In this document: positions 1-23,800 of the stretch, in pieces
Numbering within the stretch: position 1 is the first letter of the stretch
Layout: every line of letters begins with the position of its first letter
Assembly: GCA_009746045.1 (NCBI GenBank)
Contig: RPFO01001349.1
Location: 64,001 to 122,500, forward strand
Length of the DNA: 58,500 nt
Origin: Mesostigma viride
Lineage: Eukaryota > Streptophyta > Mesostigmatophyceae > Mesostigmatales > Mesostigmataceae
Reading direction: 5' to 3'
Translations under genes and position numbers: made by a program
The notes under the pieces: generated by a model
Database searches by the model: none
What the model was told of the DNA's origin: nothing
The model's input: only the letters and a program-made list of their open reading frames with translations

Positions 1-1
1 C

Positions 2-440
2 GGTTAGCGTCTTACTAGCATCACTGAACATAAGGGTGGAATGAGGTCAGTTAGCTAGGGATAAGGGAGGACTTGCGACTAAAAGCCGCTCAGGCTGGTT
101 TTGTCGGCCTCTTTCTTTGCTCCCCACCCACCCACCCTTGTCTTGGTTGCCTCTAGGGCAACGTACTTCATGAAGGGCCTTGAACGGCGTGCCTCCAGGC
201 ATGTCAATAGTGTCACATTTCTGCTTCCACTTATTGTTTTAATGAAGATGCTGGTTTTTGTGGGAGCTACGTGGGACATGAATCGGGGTTCTTTGAACGG
301 ATTTTCTTCTATACGTGAATGCGGGAACAAGAGGCCGACAAAACCAGCATGAGCGGCTTTTAGTCGCAAAACCTCCGTTATCCCTAGCTAACTGACCTCA
401 TTAAACCCTTATGTTCAGTGATGCTAGTAAGACGCTAAGC
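2..440. mobile_element. Foldback/MITE-like element with long terminal inverted repeats
   Basis: The first ~111 bases (2-112) are repeated in inverse orientation at about 330-440 with only scattered mismatches. The shared arm runs from the GCGTCTTACTAGCATCACTG motif through the GGCCTCTT segment. The ~215-bp centre shows no credible gene; both reading frames across it are short and read through the arms. Structure fits a non-autonomous DNA element. The left edge of the window cuts close to the end, so the target duplication cannot be read. Confidence 0.75.
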
Positions 441-571
441 ATTGTTCCGTAATAATTTGTGAGCATTGTACCGTAATATTTCGTATGATATACAGCGTAC
501 TACCGACGTATTATACATAATACACCCGGGACCGTATTTTACCGTACCGTACTATTTAACTCTGCGCGGAA

Positions 572-1020
572 GGCCACGACAAGCGCATTCGGGCCACCTT
601 GCAGGGGCTCCTCCCCGGCCCTAGCCTGCCAGCTCACTCCATGCGCTTGGCCACCCTCCCCTGCCGCATGGGCGGGTGTGGGCTCACCCGCGCCGCCCGC
701 CTCGCCCCCGCCGCCTTCCTCGGCTCTGTTGCTCAGGCCCGGCTGGCCGGGCGGAGATCCGCCGGTTGGTCCCCAGCGCCCTCAACGCCATTCTCGACTT
801 GGTCACCCCGGCCATCCCCCTTCCCCTTTGTGCAGCCTGTGCAGGATTCGTCCCTCGGGATCCAGCAGGCCTGCAAACTCGTCCGCCCTGCCCAGGCCGT
901 CCACCGTCGCCTGCCCCGGGGCACGCCCGGCGTGTCCACTGTCGTCAGTCCTATAGTGTCTTCCCTGCCTGCGTTCATGACAAACAACAAAAGACATGTG
1001 CGGGTATACTACACTGTGCC
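572..1020 (+). pseudogene. Fragment resembling the region downstream of a non-LTR reverse transcriptase
   Basis: GC-rich island in AT-rich surroundings. One frame from about 572 reads HDKRIRATLQGLLPG, then RLATLPCRMGGCGLTRAARL and APAAFLGSVA. This resembles the 'LP.R.GGLGL.sAa..ApaAylgS' stretch found after the polymerase domain in many plant and algal non-LTR retrotransposons (from memory of that family). The match then continues only in another frame, suggesting a frameshift. There is no catalytic FADD motif here, so it is at most a broken remnant. It could instead be an exon of an unrelated gene. Confidence 0.4.
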
Positions 1021-1108
1021 AACTGGATGGGTCCAAATGAGGCGTTCAAGGTGCCGTTGGAAAGAGCGTAACAATCTCCATCCATCTAATGTAAATCCTT
1101 TACGTTAA

Positions 1109-2086
1109 CTCCAATCCCTTCTTTTCTTTAGGGACTACATACCCTGTCAGGGACCCTTGAAGTATCTTGAGATGTCCTTCACTCCAGCTTGAAGGTTGAA
1201 CAGATGTCTTTAATGGCCATTCCCCCAGCCCGTACTTTTAAGGAACTGGGGAAAAAAAAGATCTGCCACGGGGAAAACCATTCCATTGGAAATGGATAAA
1301 AACCTATGGAAGTGGCATGACAGAGTACCACCAGATATTAGAAACACAAAATTAAATACATACAGGTTAATTATATTACAGCTTCTCCAGGAATTAATCT
1401 CATCACCTCGGTTACTAGAGCCTCAAGTTCAATGACCTTCTGGCAGTGAGTTACATTAATCCCAGATACTAACAGTGAGTTACACTAATCCCAGAAAACC
1501 CGGTACATATTAATATAAGCACAATAAATCCATTACAATTAATATATCACTTGACAAAGCAAGACGTATTACAATAGTTTCCCCGTCATACTCTCAACAG
1601 GTTAGTATTGGCGCCCGTCTTGTTATGGCGCCCGTCTACTTGTCAGATGATAAACTGCCACAGCAAACAAATGATAAAATGAAATCACTAGGCAACAATT
1701 AATGCATGCTCTGGGGAACAAGGGAAGTCTGAACAGGTAAACATCCGGAGCAGGCCAGCTTGTAGAAACATAATGCCAGGGAATCGAACCCCGCCCTATA
1801 AACCACAGAAGAAAGGTTCCCAGACCACTGTCAGAGGTATGTACAAATTAGCCATGCATTTTAAAATAGAATACATGCCGTCTGTAATGGACCTGTCAAC
1901 CTTGTGTATACAGTAGTCAACAGCATGAACCCCAGCCAAAACCTGGCTGCATCCTGATTAAAATCAGAGTGAGTGTACCATGGTCCATGAGCCTTAGTAA
2001 AAACTAAAATACAGGTATTATGCCAGTCACAATGCTGACACTACCAAACAACCTTCTCTCCAATGCCCTACAACCAGGCACCAGCT
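1109..2086. other. AT-rich stretch without a recognised gene
   Basis: No convincing reading frame. It may hold the 3' untranslated part or LTR of the copia-like remnant to its right. Near 1,775-1,795 there is a minus-strand GGTTCGATTCCC motif like a tRNA T-arm, but no cloverleaf partner was found. Confidence 0.4.
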
Positions 2087-3600
2087 TTACACAGCTTGCT
2101 GAGATTGGTCCATCAGAGACTGAAGAGCCTTGTATTGCACTGCTGCCTTTGGCACTAGCTTGGTCAAAGCATCAGCAGGATTGTCAACCCCAGGGATATG
2201 CTCATCAATATTGGCCAAGGAGCTAGGACAATTCCAGAGGAGATAATCCAAGTCCCTGCTTCTGGCCATCTGCCTGTGCACAAACTGCACCATCCCCATG
2301 GAGTCTGTTTTTAGAAGAGTGGTGACCTGAAGTGGCCAAGGAGTGTTAGAAGTCATCTGATGAAGCAGCTCCTTCAGATAAAGGCTGGTGTGAATGCCTT
2401 CACAAATAGCCCTGCATTCTGCAACATCACTGCTGACAGCCACCCGTTTGTGCAAGCGACTAAATCAGCTCACCAAACTCCCCAGGTCTTCCTGTCTGAG
2501 TAGAAAGAACTCTGCTGCCCTGCCCCTGACCTTGGAGGCCTGCCTGCTGTTCATTTGCTATCCACATACAGCTCCATGCAAATGGGTTGTGATTAAATTA
2601 ATCCACTGCAGACAACAGAATGCCAGATGAAGCCCGAACCTGGTCGCCCTCCTAGCTCCATCAGCATATCATCAGGCAACCTGGCTATGACCATCAGGTC
2701 TGGCCTAGCAAAAACCTGCCACCCAAGCAATCATGCCCCTGGCCATAGGACACAACGCTTGTGTGATGACCGGAGGAAGCTTGCTGACGAGAGTTGCTTG
2801 ATAATCGTTGCCCCCCACCAGCTTCATACACCATTCTCCCCCCTTCTTCACCAGTGTGGCCTCCATGCCCACAAACTGTAGAGGCTCATTCTCCACCTGC
2901 CATTGCTCCCTACCCAGGGGAAACTTGGACTAAGGACTTAATTATGGAAATTAACTGTTTAAGCCACGACGTAGGAGCCAGCAGATGCAGGTCATCCCCG
3001 TGCAGCACAGCATACACTGGTAGGCCTTCCCATTGCCCGAGAAACAAACAGGGGTATACTCCAGGAGAGACCTTCAAGTTGCAATGTTCCTTCAGGAAAC
3101 GGTTGAGTGTCTCCCTCCAGATTATTGGACTTGACCTCAGGCCCTCCAGGCCCTTGAGGATTTGCAGGAACTCAGTGTGAATGTCCCTGTTCCATACAGC
3201 AGGCACCCTGACAAAGAAAGGCGTCTTGCCCTCCCACTTCTCCTGGGCCACATCTGCATCCCACTCCAGAAATGCTCTCTTGAAATCTACCACCACTGAG
3301 CCATGCATAGTCCAAGCCCTTGTTGACAAGGCCTAGAAATACACACAGCAGCAGTCTCCAACAAGTGTCATGCTGCATACCAGGGGTATACAGCTCCTCA
3401 GCAGTGCACTCACCAGTGCCCTTGAACTCATTCAGCACTGGCCTGACATGTGGTACCTTGACTCCATCCACGTCCTTCATCTTGATCACAAACTTGAGCT
3501 TGAGTAGACGCACGCCGTGCAGGAGGCAGTTAATTGACAGGTTCCACGCATTTCTTGGAGATTGATCCAGTCCTCCCCAGATTTAATCAGACCCAGTGTG
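2087..3600 (-). mobile_element. Degenerate Ty1/copia-type retrotransposon, RT to RNase H
   Basis: Read right to left on the minus strand, pieces of a copia pol appear in the correct order. At about 3,540-3,400: WNLSINCLLHGVRLLKLKFV followed by IKMKDVDGVKVPHVRPVLNE, the start of the copia reverse transcriptase. At 3,329-2,910: DFKRAFL, GLRSSPIIWRETLNRFL and YAVLHGDDLHLL, the last matching the usual Y.DD catalytic box, here HGDD. At 2,455-2,087: VAVSSDVAECRAI, DSMGMVQFVHRQMARSRDLD and HIPGVDNPADALTK, the copia RNase H end. Frames shift between the pieces and part of the RT is missing, so it is dead. No LTR pair or integrase was found. Confidence 0.82.
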
Positions 3601-3739
3601 ACCTGGGGACACATAATCGGAGAGGACATGAGCTTCACCAGGACTTGATAGTTGATAGGGCTGTGTCCAGCAAGTGAGTGAGGACCAATGCCCAGACTGC
3701 TTGGATGATTAGCAGCTGGCAATACAGGGGTCACCCGCA

Positions 3740-3813
3740 GTATCGCAACAAGAATCGCAACTACGCAACTTTCCAGGAGGACCAAAAAACACTTTTGTTG
3801 CGATTCTTGCGAG
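3740..3813. repeat. Short inverted repeat at the edge of the copia remnant
   Basis: ATCGCAACAAGAATCGCAAC near 3,741 is matched in inverse by GTTGCGATTCTTGCGA near 3,797, and TATCGCAACTA recurs near 3,855. This could be the end of a small inserted element. Confidence 0.4.
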
Positions 3814-3899
3814 GACCGATTTGGACGAAAAGTTGCGAAACGGCAAACGCGTGGTATCGCAACTAAAGATACACCCCGACGTGAAGTATGTCACTCCTT

Positions 3900-5068
3900 G
3901 GCTGACCGGCGCGAAGAATAAACCGAACTGAAATGAGCGGCGTCAGAAAAATGCTGTAGCCGCAGTCGCGGAACATCTAATGATGCGCACATTATCTCGG
4001 GCTGGTTTTTACTGCGTCTGTAACTAATTTTCTAGAATGACGATTTATTTAACACCTAAAGAAGTTGTAGATGGTAGCACGATGGTTTCTATTGCCTAAA
4101 TTCTTCAGGAAAGATGGTATCATGGCCAGTTTTTTGCCAGCCTTTTGGCTAGTAAAGGACGCCTGTGCAGTTGTGCAGTCCATGCAACATCTATGGAGGC
4201 CCCAGTGCCTTGCTGACGTAGAAAAAAAGTTCGATGCAGTGTTTGTATATTGTCATCCTATGCATGCATATGGAGGTCATTTCTCATGTTCTGGATGCAT
4301 GGATAACACCGCCCCTTGCACCCCCTTACTACGTGTGCATTTGGGCCTTTGGTTTGTGAAGACGTCCAATATTGCATTATCACTTAACATTGCATTGTAA
4401 GTGTCTTTTTTATCGCACCCGTGCACCCCCCTGAGATTAGTGCTGTATTTAGCACCCATAGGATATTGCAACATGACTAATGACATGACCCTGAAGTAAC
4501 TCCCTATATGTGTGTGCTTTGGTCCCAGTATGGACCGACTAGATTGTCATCAGGCTGGTTTCTGGACATTATCATGCAAGGTGCAACCAGCCATAATTAG
4601 GGGTAGGTTTACACCCTGGTCATCCAAGGGCTAAGTGCAGGCCAGCGCGCGGTAAAATGGTGACTGTGCAGTAATATTAGCAAATTAAATTACGACACGC
4701 AGAGTCGCAGACGCTACGCGTTGATCAGGCGTCGCGTGACCGCCATGTGAACATTAATAGTTGTCGCGTATATTACATCCTCAATGCATGATGTGGAGGC
4801 GGAGATGGAATGAGTATCTATAATGTAACCTTCAGTGTCAGGGTTGCTGGCACCACGGCCCGAATCACTGTCATTACACTTGTACTGAAGTGGGTCACAT
4901 GCATACGTCCCCCACCGACTTGGGGTTGGTACCCTTTATATATCCTGCCATGGACTGGAATCGTTGTCTCCTTGAATACATGTTTGACTCACATGGGTCA
5001 GGGGGACTGCCCATATTCACCACTATATTAATCCCTAAAAGGTGCTTACATTGTCCTAGGTCGCATTC
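3900..5068. other. No gene seen
   Basis: Mixed-composition sequence with only short accidental reading frames and no convincing splice-bounded exon. Confidence 0.35.
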
Positions 5069-5800
5069 ATGCATGCATTCGCGTATCCATGCATGCAATC
5101 ACTTCCATCCCTGCAAGCATTCACGCATCCATGCATGCAAACACCATCCATCCACGCAAGCATTCACAAATCCATGCGTGCAAACACCATCCACCCCAAG
5201 CATTCACACATTCATGCATGCAAACACCATCCATCCATGCTAGCATTCACGTATCCATGCATGCAAACACCATCCACCCATGCAAGCATTCACGTAGCCA
5301 TGCATGAAAACACCATCCACCCATGCAAGCATTCACGTATCCATGCATGCAAACACCACCCATCCGTGCAAGCATTCACGCATCCATGCATGCAAACACC
5401 ATCCACCCATGCAAGCATTCACGTATCCATGCATGCAAACACCATCCACCCCAAGCTTTCAGGTATCCATGCATGCAAACACCACCCATGCATGCATGCA
5501 AACACCATCCACCCATGCAAGCATTCACACATTCATGCATGCAAACACCATCCATCCCTGCAAGCATTTACGTATCCATACATGCAAACACCACCCATCC
5601 CTGCAAGCATTCACGTATGCATGCATGCAAACACCATCCATCCCTGCAAGCATTCACGTATCCATGCATGCAAACACCACCCATCCCTGCAAGCATTCAC
5701 GTATGCATGCATGCAAACACCATCCATCCCTGCAACCATTCACGTATCCACGCATGCAAACACCATCCATACCTGCAAGCATTAATGCAATATCGATTCG
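5069..5800. repeat. 43-bp minisatellite
   Basis: About 16-17 tandem units of ~43 bp, each carrying ATGCATGCAAACACCATCC and GCAAGCATTCACGTATCC. Unit starts at 5,131, 5,174, 5,214 and 5,257 show spacings of 43, 40 and 43. The unit has no in-frame stops, so long His/Thr/Cys-rich frames run across it; they are artefacts. Decayed units continue to about 5,930. Confidence 0.92.
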
Positions 5801-6038
5801 TGTAATTAGCACCCATCCTGCGAGCATCCATGCAATTACCACCCATACTGCGAACATTCACGTGCAATCCATGCATGCAGACACCGCCATCCATTCGATG
5901 CAAGCATTCACGTTTCCATGCAGCCACCCATCCTCGGCCCGCAGCATCATGGTGAACACAGCATTTCGGCCATTTCCCTTGCCCGGCCTGCGGCCGGACT
6001 GTAACACTGGACTGTCTCACCGCTTTAACAAAGACGGT

Positions 6039-16739
<10,701 letters not shown>

Positions 16740-16987
16740 CTGTTAGACAAGCCACATGGCGTGCAGGCGAGCGATGCAGAAAATGCCCGACACAAGTTCC
16801 CGACATGCCCAGGCACGGGTGTGACAATTGACGCAAGCAAAATGCCCATGTACCCATGTTAGTACCATCGCAAATGACAAGTGTAAGCAAACAAGCCACG
16901 ATTCTACACAAAGAGTTGGCCGTGTTGACGTACGTTGGTGGCTTGCCGGTAACCCCTCGAGGCATGGCAGTTATACTAATACTGTGC

Positions 16988-17457
16988 TTAAAGCCGCCAA
17001 TGCTGGCCCTCATCACCCAAACTGACCCCAGCCGTTGTAAGCTGCAAATCTAAATCCACCCCGTCATGTTTATACTTAGCCCACGTGCATACTGGGAGAC
17101 ATGATGGGGCACAAAGGCGTCGACACCGTGCCGTGACAAAATTGGAGCTGTACCATTGAGCATATGTGAACTTGCATGCATGGTCGTGATCATCACGACA
17201 GCTTACTATGGAAAAAGGGTTATGGCCCTGTGCAGGATGTTGCTGTTGGTGTTGCAGTTCCTCGTGTTGATGTGGACGTGCTTGGTCGTCCTGCTGCTGT
17301 TGCTCATCAATCATCCTCAGCAGCAGCAGCAGCTGATCATCAGTTCCTTGTGATGTTGCAGGTGGTCCCGCTGCTGGTGGCGTCATTGAAGCTGGCTCAT
17401 CTTGTGGATTGGTGGGAGGTAATGGTGCTTCTGGCGGCGGTGACGACGGCGACGGCG

Positions 17458-17506
<49 letters not shown>

Positions 17507-17803
17507 CACGTCCTCTTGTTTGTATTCAATGGCATCACCCGTCAGCCCGCGGCAGTACAAGATGATGAAGACTACCGGAACTCCCAGCCAGGCCAGGGCA
17601 GATGCCAGCACCAGTTCTTCGCAGATGAAGCCCAAGGTGGCAAGGATAAGGCTAGGAATGCCAAGGTTTGGGCCCACCACTTGTCCAACCCATGCGCATA
17701 TGCCAGCCATCAACAAAGATTTTCCCGTCAAGCTGGCCAAGGTGGCAAGAAAATCGCTAGGCACTCCTCCCGCTTGAGTGTCACCACTTTGCAGCAGGGC
17801 CTC
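16988..17803 (-). other. Terminal exon: hydrophobic segments and polyproline tail
   Basis: Starts after TGCAG at 17,804 with [20 protein letters not shown]. Two or three hydrophobic segments follow within the first ~110 residues, then ~16 consecutive prolines encoded by plus-strand GGC repeats (17,460-17,512), Ser/Pro stretches, and a Gln/His-rich tail. The frame stays open to a stop at 16,988, though the last ~60 residues look less like coding sequence, and an undetected splice there is possible. Confidence 0.6.
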
Positions 17804-20800
17804 CTGCATGCAACAACCGCATGAGCCACCCCCAACGTTTGATGACAAGCACATTGTCATGCGGACAAGTCAGCATAGGTCCCAACCAAGTGGGTTCGGG
17901 CGGCTAACTTGATGATCGTGGAGTGGACACAAATAAGTGCCCAAGGGCCAGGTCCCTGCGTAGTGCTCCTTCTTATTGGTAATTGCTATGTCATCAGGCA
18001 TGTTTTTGTTGAGTACAATAGGGTTGCTGATCAAGTCCAAGGATGCGGAATCAACAGACCTTATCCCTGGCGTTCTTGTCCGCCCCGCTGTCCAATAGTA
18101 GTTGGACCACCTCCAGGTGTCCATTTAATGCGGCGCAGTGTAGCGGTGTCCACCCATCCTGAAAGCAGCCGCGCAACACCCAGCACAACCCCATTAGTAA
18201 AAAAATTGTTTGGCAATGTCTACTGTCCTCGGGTTCACCCCGTCCGCTTGACTGGCATCGCATTTGCTCTAGGGCCATGATCCGCCAATCATCCCAGCGG
18301 TTGCCCTTGCAGTGATGGCTGTTGGGTGGGAGTGTACTGACCTTGTCCTGGGCTTCCTTGTCAACGCCTATGGCGACGAGATAGCGAACCACCTGCATGT
18401 GGCCTGCCGAGGCTGCAAGGAAAAGCAGGTTGCACCCCTCCTGCATGCAGCAGCCGCACGTGTCACCCACAACGATGGCATAGGACAAGTCAGCGTAGGT
18501 CAAACCAGGCGGTTTCGGGCGGCTATCGGGAAGCTGCCAATGTAAATGCAGGGTAGCGGCTGGTGCTGGGCCATGGGTGCGCTGCTTGATGATCGTGGAG
18601 TGGGCGCAAATAAGTGCCCAAGGGCTGGGTGCCTGCTCATTGCAGCCTCTTGTTGGTAATTGCCATGTCACCAGGCATGTTTCTTCTTAATGCGGTAGGG
18701 CTGCTGATCAAGTCCAAGGGTGCGAAATCAACTGACCTTGTCCCTGGCGTTCTTGTCCGCCCCGCTGGCCAATTGTTGCTGGACCACCTCCAGGTGTCCA
18801 TTAAATGCGGCGCAGTGTAGCGGTGTCCACCCATCCTGAAATCAGTCGCGCAACACCCAGCACAACCCCATTTGTAAAAATAAGTTTCGTCATTCACGCC
18901 TTATCCATGCATGCAGGTTTTTGAGGGGTCAACTGAACTTAAGGCGTGAACGTAACTTAAGGCGTAAATGACTCCACTTACTCTACTAGTTTCAACAAAA
19001 CATACTATTCTGAACTACTTTGAACTTACGACGCCGAAATCCTATTCGAGCCCACTTAAGACGTGAACGCAACTTAAGGCAACACAACCCCATTAGTAAA
19101 AACAAGTGCGCGTGCTTCTTCCATATTAGCCATGCAATCTGCGTGCGATTTCCCCCTTAAAGGGAAGCGTGCATTCAGCCTCCTGTGTGTCTCGTTTGTG
19201 GGTGGTATGCAATCAAACCGGGACAAGACACGTCACGGTAGGAAGGTACTTCTAGAATCAGGACCGCGAGGGAGACGTTATGCAACTTGCTATCACCTGG
19301 GCACCTATGGGCATGGCTAGCGAGAAGGTGGCAATGTCTACTGTCCTCGGGTTCACCCCGTCCGCTTGACTGGCATCGCATTTGCTCTAGGGCCATGATC
19401 CGCCAATCATCCCAGCGGTTGCCCTTGCAGTGATGGCTGTTGGTTGGGAGTGTACTGACCTTGTCCTGGGCTTCCTTGTCAACTCCTATGGCGAGGAGAT
19501 AGCGGACCACCTGCATGTGGCCTCCCGAGGCCGCTTTGTGCAGCGATGTGCGCCCCTCCTGCATGCAGCAGCCACACGCGTCAACCACAACAATGGCATG
19601 CGGACAAGTCAGCATAGGTCCAACTAGGCGGTTTTGGGCGGCTATCGGGAAGCTACCATGTAAATGGAGGGTAGCGGCTGGTGCTGGGCCATGGCTGCGC
19701 ACACGTGGAAAGCCCCCAGTGTGTTCTTGGTACTGCCTTGAGCTAGCAAAAGCGCATGTATGCCTGGCCTTGGTGACCACCGTCACGAAGCAGTTGTCAT
19801 CAACAGTATGTTGTCACCCAAGCCATACACAGACGGGGCCGATCCCCGTCCAGTCCAGCGCAACAATCCCTGTCATCAGGCATGTTTCTGCTTAGTGCAG
19901 TAGGGTTGCTGATCAAGTCCAAGGGTGCGAAATCAACGGACCTTATCCCTGGCGTTCTTGTCCGCCCCGCTGTCCAATAGTAGCTGGACCACCTTCAGGT
20001 GGCCATTTAATGCGGCGCAGTGTAGCGGTGTCCACCCATCCTGAAATCAGCCGCGCAACACCCGGCACAACCCCATTAGTAAAAACAAGTGCGCGTGCTT
20101 CTTCCATATTAGCCATGCAATCTGCGTGCATTCAGCCTCCTGTGTGTCTCGTTTGTGGGTGGTATGCAATCAAACCGGGACAAGACACGTCACGGTAGGA
20201 AGGTACTTCTAGAACCAGGACCGCGAGGGGGACGTTATGCAACTTGCTATCACCTGGGCACCTATGGGCATGGCTAGCGAGAAGGTGGCAATGTCTACTG
20301 TCCTCGGGTTCACCCCGTCCGCTTGACTGGCATCGCATTTGCTCTAGGGCCATGATCCGCCAATCATCCCAGCGGTTGCCCTTGCAGTGATGGCTGTTGG
20401 TTGGGAGTGTACTGACCTTGTCCTGGGCTTCCTTGTCAACTCCTATGGCGACGAGATAGCGGACCACCTGCATGTGGCCTCCCGAGGCGGCTTTGTGCAG
20501 CGATGTGCGCCCCTCCTGCATGCAGCAGCCACACGCGTCAACCACAACAATGGCATGCGGACAAGTCAGCATAGGTCCAACTAGGCGGTTTCGGGCGGCT
20601 ATCGGGAAGCTACCATGTAAATGGAGGGTAGCGGCTGGTGCTGGGCCATGGCTGCGCACACGTGGAAAGCCCCCAGTGTGTTCTTGGTACTGCCTTGAGC
20701 TAGCAAATGCGCGTGTATGCCTGGCCTTGGTGACCACCGTCACGAAGCAGTTGTCATCAACAGTATGTTGTCACCCAAGCCATACACCGACGGGGCCGAT

Positions 20801-23800
20801 CCCCGTCCAGTCCAGCGCAACAATCCCTGTCATCAGGCATGTTTCGGCTTAGTGCAGTAGAGTTACTGATCAAGTCCAAGGGTGCGGAATAAACGGACCT
20901 TATCCCTGGCGTTCTTGTCCGCCCCGCTGTCCAATAGTAGCTGGACCACCTTCAGGTGGCCATTTAATGCGGCGCAGTGTAGCGGTGTCCACCCATCCTG
21001 AAATCAGCCGCGCAACACCCGGCACAACCCCATTAGTAAAAACAAGTGCGCGTGCTTCTTCCATATTAGCCATGCAATCTGCGTGCGATTTCCCCCTTAA
21101 AGGGAAGCGTGCATTCAGCCTCCTGTGTGTCTCGTTTGTGGGTGGTATGCAATCAAACCGGGACAAGACACGTCACGGTAGGGAGGTACTTCTAGAACCA
21201 GGACCGCGAGGGAGACGTTATGCAACTTGCTATCACCTGGGCACCTATGGGCATGGCTAGCGAGAAGGTGGCAATGTCTACTGTCCTCGGGTTCACCCCT
21301 TCCGCTTGACTGGCATCGCATTTGCTCTAGGGCCATGATCCGCCAATCATCCCAGCGGTTGCCCTTGCAGTGATGGCTGTTGGGTGGGAGTGTACTGACC
21401 TTGTCCTGGGCTTCCTTGTCAACTCCTATGGCGAGGAGATAGCGGACCACCTGCATGTGGCCTCCCGAGGCGGCTTTGTGCAGCGATGTGCGCCCCTCCT
21501 ACATGCAGCAGCCACACGCGTCAACCACAACAATGGCATGCGGACAAGTCAGCATAGGTCCAACTAGGCGGTTTCGGGCGGCTATCGGGAAGCTACCATG
21601 TAAATGGAGGGTAGCGGCTGGTGCTGGGCCATGGCTGCGCACACGTGGAAAGCCCCCAGTGTGTTCTTGGTACTGCCTTGAGCTAGCAAAAGCGCATGTA
21701 TGCCTGGCCTTGGTGACCACCGTCACGAAGCAGTTGTCATCAACAGTATGTTGTCACCCAAGCCATACACCGACGGGGCCGATCCCCGTCCAGTCCAGCG
21801 CAACAATCCCTGTCATCAGGCATGTTTCGGCTTAGTGCAGTAGAGTTACTGATCAAGTCCAAGGGTGCGGAATAAACGGACCTTATCCCTGGCGTTCTTG
21901 TCCGCCCCGCTGTCCAATAGTAGCTGGACCACCTTCAGGTGGCCATTTAATGCGGCGCAGTGTAGCGGTGTCCACCCATCCTGAAATCAGCCGCGCAACA
22001 CCCGGCACAACCCCATTAGTAAAAACAAGTGCGCGTGCTTCTTCCATATTAGCCATGCAATCTGCGTGCGATTTCCCCCTTAAAGGGAAGCGTGCATTCA
22101 GCCTCCTGTGTGTCTCGTTTGTGGGTGGTATGCAATCAAACCGGGACAAGACACGTCACGGTAGGAAGGTACTTCTAGAACCAGGACCGCGAGGGAGACG
22201 TTATGCAACTTGCTATCACCTGGGCACCTATGGGCATGGCTAGCGAGAAGGTGGCAATGTCTACTGTCCTCGGGTTCACCCCGTCCGCTTGACTGGCATC
22301 GCATTTGCTCTAGGGCCATGATCCGCCAATCATCCCAGCGGTTGCCCTTGCAGTGATGGCTGTTGGGTGGGAGTGTACTGACCTTGTCCTGGGCTTCCTT
22401 GTCAACTCCTATGGCGAGGAGATAGCGGACCACCTGCATGTGGCCTCCCGAGGCGGCTTTGTGCAGCGATGTGCGCCCCTCCTGCATGCAGCAGCCACAC
22501 GCGTCAACCACAACAATGGCATGCGGACAAGTCAGCATAGGTCCAACTAGGCGGTTTCGGGCGGCTATCGGGAAGCTACCATGTAAATGGAGGGTAGCGG
22601 CTGGTGCTGGGCCATGGCTGCGCACACGTGGAAAGCCCCCAGTGTGTTCTTGGTACTGCCTTGAGCTAGCAAAAGCGCATGTATGCCTGGCCTTGGTGAC
22701 CACCGTCACGAAGCAGTTGTCATCAACAGTATGTTGTCACCCAAGCCATACACCGACGGGGCCGATCCCCGTCCAGTCCAGCGCAACAATCCCTGTCATC
22801 AGGCATGTTTCTGCTTAGTGCAGTAGAGTTACTGATCAAGTCCAAGGGTGCGGAATAAACGGACCTTATCCCTGGCGTTCTTGTCCGCCCCGCTGTCCAA
22901 TAGTAGCTGGACCACCTTCAGGTGGCCATTTAATGCGGCGCAGTGTAGCGGTGTCCACCCATCCTGAAATCAGCCGCGCAACACCCGGCACAACCCCATT
23001 AGTAAAAACAAGTGCGCGTGCTTCTTCCATATTAGCCATGTAATCTGCGTGCGATTTCCCCCTTAAAGGGAAGCGTGCATTCAGCCTCCTGTGTGTCTCG
23101 TTTGTGGGTGGTATGCAATCAAACCGGGACAAGACACGTCACGGTAGTGAGGTACTTCTAGAAACAGGACCGCGAGGGAGACGTTATGCAACTTGCTATC
23201 ACCTGGGCACCTATGGGCATGGCTAGCGAGAAGGTGGCAATGTCTACTGTGTTTTTGGGCTCACCCCGGCATGCATTAAGCAATAACGATGGCATAGGAC
23301 AAGTCAGCATAGGTCCAACTAGGCGGTTTCGGGCGGCTATTTGGAAGCTGCCACTGTAAATGCAAGGTAGTGGCTGGTGCTGGGCCATGGATACGTGGCT
23401 TGACCATGAGCCGGGGAATGTGTAATGCTATGCGAATAGTGCGTGACATAGGACAATGCCGATGGAAAACAATAATGCGATGGCCAGTGGGCACTTAAGC
23501 CATTCAGATAAAGTCACCCACGCAAGAGTACGACTCAGGCCTCTATTGTTTGGTATTGGTATGGTTCCCTATTCATATTTGCATCACCCTAGTTCATCAC
23601 TTCAGGTGGACAAACATGGCGAAGGCCAGTGTGATTATCGAAAAGGTGTCACCGACATTGTGACAATGCACGCGACAAAGTCGTGGCGATAATGTTGCAA
23701 AACGAGCCTTACGTATCCACACACCACAGTCGGTACTGCCTGATTAGGAGACCACAACCGCAGTTCTACCAATTGAGGGTAAATGTGGTGTGCACTAAAC

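Noticed and set aside
1770-1810. Minus-strand tRNA gene
   Set aside because: Only a T-arm-like GGTTCGATTCCC is present; no acceptor stem, D-arm or anticodon arm could be paired.
17409-17777. Plus-strand Gly/Asp-rich protein
   Set aside because: Antisense of the polyproline part of the ankyrin gene's last exon.
19943-23132. Repeated minus-strand frames reading [20 protein letters not shown]
   Set aside because: Wrong frame of the ankyrin exons, which read [15 protein letters not shown] with correct splice borders.
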